From Streptomyces coeruleorubidus (GTDB lineage Bacteria; Actinomycetota; Actinomycetes; Streptomycetales; Streptomycetaceae), in the NCBI RefSeq assembly GCF_028885415.1, contig NZ_CP118527.1, positions 4,774,001 to 4,838,000 on the forward strand: a stretch of DNA of 64,000 bases. Reading direction: 5' to 3'. The position numbers were made by a program, and so were the translations under genes. Every line of letters begins with the position of its first letter. Positions within the stretch are counted from its first letter, which is position 1. Of this stretch, positions 62,665-64,000 are shown one piece after another. The notes under the pieces were generated by a model. The model saw only the letters and a list, made by a program, of their open reading frames with translations. It made no database searches and was not told the DNA's origin.

Positions 62665-64000
62665 ATGACGTTGCTCACGGGCGCGCGGGAGCGCTGGGTG
62701 CGGACCGGCGGAGTCGAGCTGTGCGTGGCCGAGGTGGGTGATCCGCGGCGGCCGACGGTGATCCTGGTGCACGGCTACCCCGACAGCAAAGAGGTGTGGT
62801 CCGAGGTCGCCGCGCGTCTCGCCGGGCACTTCCACGTGGTGGCGTACGACGTCCGCGGGCACGGCCGGTCGACGGCGCCGCGGCCGCTGCGGGGCGGGTT
62901 CACGCTGGAGAAGCTGACGGACGACTTCCTGGCCGTCACGGACGCGGTCAGCCCGGACCGGCCGGTGCATCTGGTCGGGCACGACTGGGGCTCGGTGCAG
63001 GCCTGGGAGTTCACCACCGTCCGGCGCACCGAGGGCCGCATCGCCTCCTTCACCTCCATGTCCGGGCCGTCCCTGGACCACTTCGGCCACTGGATCAACG
63101 GGCGTGTGAAGCGGCCCACCCCGCGCCGGGTCGGCCAGCTCCTCGGGCAGGGCGCCAGGTCCTGGTACGTGTACCTGCTGCAGACGCCCGTGCTGCCCGA
63201 GCTGGCCTGGCGCGGGCCGCTCGGCAGGCTCTGGCCCCGGGTTCTGGAGCGCGTCGAGAAGGTGGCCCGGGGTGACTACCCGACCTCGTCCCTGCCGTCG
63301 GACGCGGCACACGGGGCCTGGCTGTACCGGGACAACGTCCGGCCCCGGCTGCGCAGGCCACGACCGGACGCGTACGCCCACGCGCCCGTGCAGATCGTGA
63401 CGCCCCTGGAGGACCGGTTCCTGTCGGAGCGGCTCCACGACGGACTGGAGCAGTGGGTTCCGCAGCTGACCCGCAGGACCGTTCAGGCGGGACACTGGAT
63501 TCCACGGACCCGTCCGGATCAGCTGGCCTCGTGGATCGAGGAGTTCGTGACGTCCGTGGAGAGCGGGCGGTCCCCGGTGGTGGCGAGCGGCAGGCACGCC
63601 GAGCGGTTCGGCGGGCAGCTCGTGCTGGTCACCGGGGCGGGCAGCGGCATCGGACGGGCGACGGCGCTGGCGTTCGCCGAGGCCGGCGCGCGCGTGGTGG
63701 CCGTCGACCGGAACGCGAAGGCGGCGGCCCGCACCGCCGAGTCGTCCCGCCTGGCGGGCGCTCCCGAAGCCTGGGCGGAGACGGTCGACGTCTCCGACGA
63801 GCAGGCCATGGAGAAACTCGCCGAGAAGGTCACCACCGAGTACGGGGTGGTGGACGTCCTGGTGAACAACGCCGGGATCGGACTGTCCGGTTCCTTCTTC
63901 GACACCACGCCGGAGGACTGGAAGAAGGTCCTCGACGTCAACCTGTGGGGTGTGATCCACGGCTGCCGGCTCTTCGGCCGGCGGATGGCCGAGCGCGGGC
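62665..64000 (+). CDS. Alpha/beta hydrolase-SDR fusion (EphD-like), 3' end outside
   Basis: A protein starting MTLLTGARERWVRTGGVEL that runs past the window end. Residues 1-290 are an alpha/beta hydrolase: VILVHGYPDSKEVW, DVRGHGRSTAP, LVGHDWGSVQAWEF (nucleophile Asp as in epoxide hydrolases) and AGHWIPRTRP (catalytic His). From about 315 it continues as a short-chain dehydrogenase with VLVTGAGSGIGRATALAFA and VDVLVNNAGIGLSG. This order is that of mycobacterial EphD. It probably opens an epoxide or ester and then oxidises the alcohol. ATG 62665 follows a possible -35 TTGACG (62630-62635). No clear RBS. Confidence 0.85.
   Translation, partial: MTLLTGARERWVRTGGVELCVAEVGDPRRPTVILVHGYPDSKEVWSEVAARLAGHFHVVAYDVRGHGRSTAPRPLRGGFTLEKLTDDFLAVTDAVSPDRPVHLVGHDWGSVQAWEFTTVRRTEGRIASFTSMSGPSLDHFGHWINGRVKRPTPRRVGQLLGQGARSWYVYLLQTPVLPELAWRGPLGRLWPRVLERVEKVARGDYPTSSLPSDAAHGAWLYRDNVRPRLRRPRPDAYAHAPVQIVTPLEDRFLSERLHDGLEQWVPQLTRRTVQAGHWIPRTRPDQLASWIEEFVTSVESGRSPVVASGRHAERFGGQLVLVTGAGSGIGRATALAFAEAGARVVAVDRNAKAAARTAESSRLAGAPEAWAETVDVSDEQAMEKLAEKVTTEYGVVDVLVNNAGIGLSGSFFDTTPEDWKKVLDVNLWGVIHGCRLFGRRMAERG

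Overview
The window reads as chromosomal DNA of a Streptomyces, or a very close actinomycete. It has very high G+C, many GTG starts, Tat and lipoprotein signals typical of the genus, and streptomycete-specific families (SSI protease inhibitor, SigE-family ECF sigma factor, HGxxPAAW protein, DUF5926, Sco/ECuC/DtpA copper cluster). From memory, the gene order resembles the stretch of the S. coelicolor chromosome that lies near oriC. Two parS-like ParB sites and several Streptomyces-type DnaA boxes agree with that position. This placement is inference and was not checked against a database.

Region by region. 1-3462: 3' portion of a two-component system (sensor cut by the window edge), a DUF2797 protein, a small membrane protein and a MarR regulator. 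3463-5930: GYD protein, then the scar of an integrative element at a tRNA-Arg gene (34-nt duplicated tRNA end, C-terminal integrase fragment, DUF899 gene), then tRNA-Ser(GCT). 6172-14040: SSI inhibitor, a 1657-aa multidomain sensor that appears to be a pseudo-histidine kinase, and a divergent TetR/MFS pair with visible operators. 14060-19060: acyl-CoA synthetase, ECF sigma factor and a translationally coupled ChsH2/ChsH1/Ltp2-like trio for CoA-thioester side-chain cleavage. 19089-28320: a small possibly frameshifted gene, Prim-Pol-like protein, DinB and GNAT enzymes, a very large nSTAND/WD40 ATPase, an orphan ferredoxin and a PIG-L deacetylase. 28328-32250: glycosyltransferase, then a formaldehyde dehydrogenase and a formate dehydrogenase arranged divergently, together able to take formaldehyde to CO2. 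32500-34320: debris of a pSAM2/AICE-type element (IS3 orfA, rep, zinc-finger and GntR fragments) plus a 150-bp near-perfect hairpin. 34414-44418: tRNA-Ser(TGA), HtrA-type protease, glycerophosphodiesterase, regulators, DUF5926 protein, PP2C-type phosphatase and aminopeptidase P.

44519-64000: a fused alpha-beta glycyl-tRNA synthetase, a perfect parS, an RsbW-like kinase, an extracytoplasmic copper-trafficking cluster (YcnI, Sco, ECuC, CopC/CopD, DtpA), pheA, a DnaA-box cluster, serS with a HAD hydrolase, an anomalous 106-nt tRNA-like gene, two coupled ABC transporter ATPase/permease pairs, and the start of an EphD-like hydrolase/dehydrogenase fusion that runs off the window.

The observations most worth following are a structured RNA element present twice with an identical 14-nt loop and compensatory stem changes (22030-22094 minus, 39349-39412 plus), the tRNA-like gene at 58220-58325, the long hairpin at 33601-33750, the accessory-type GlyRS, and the pseudo-hybrid kinase.
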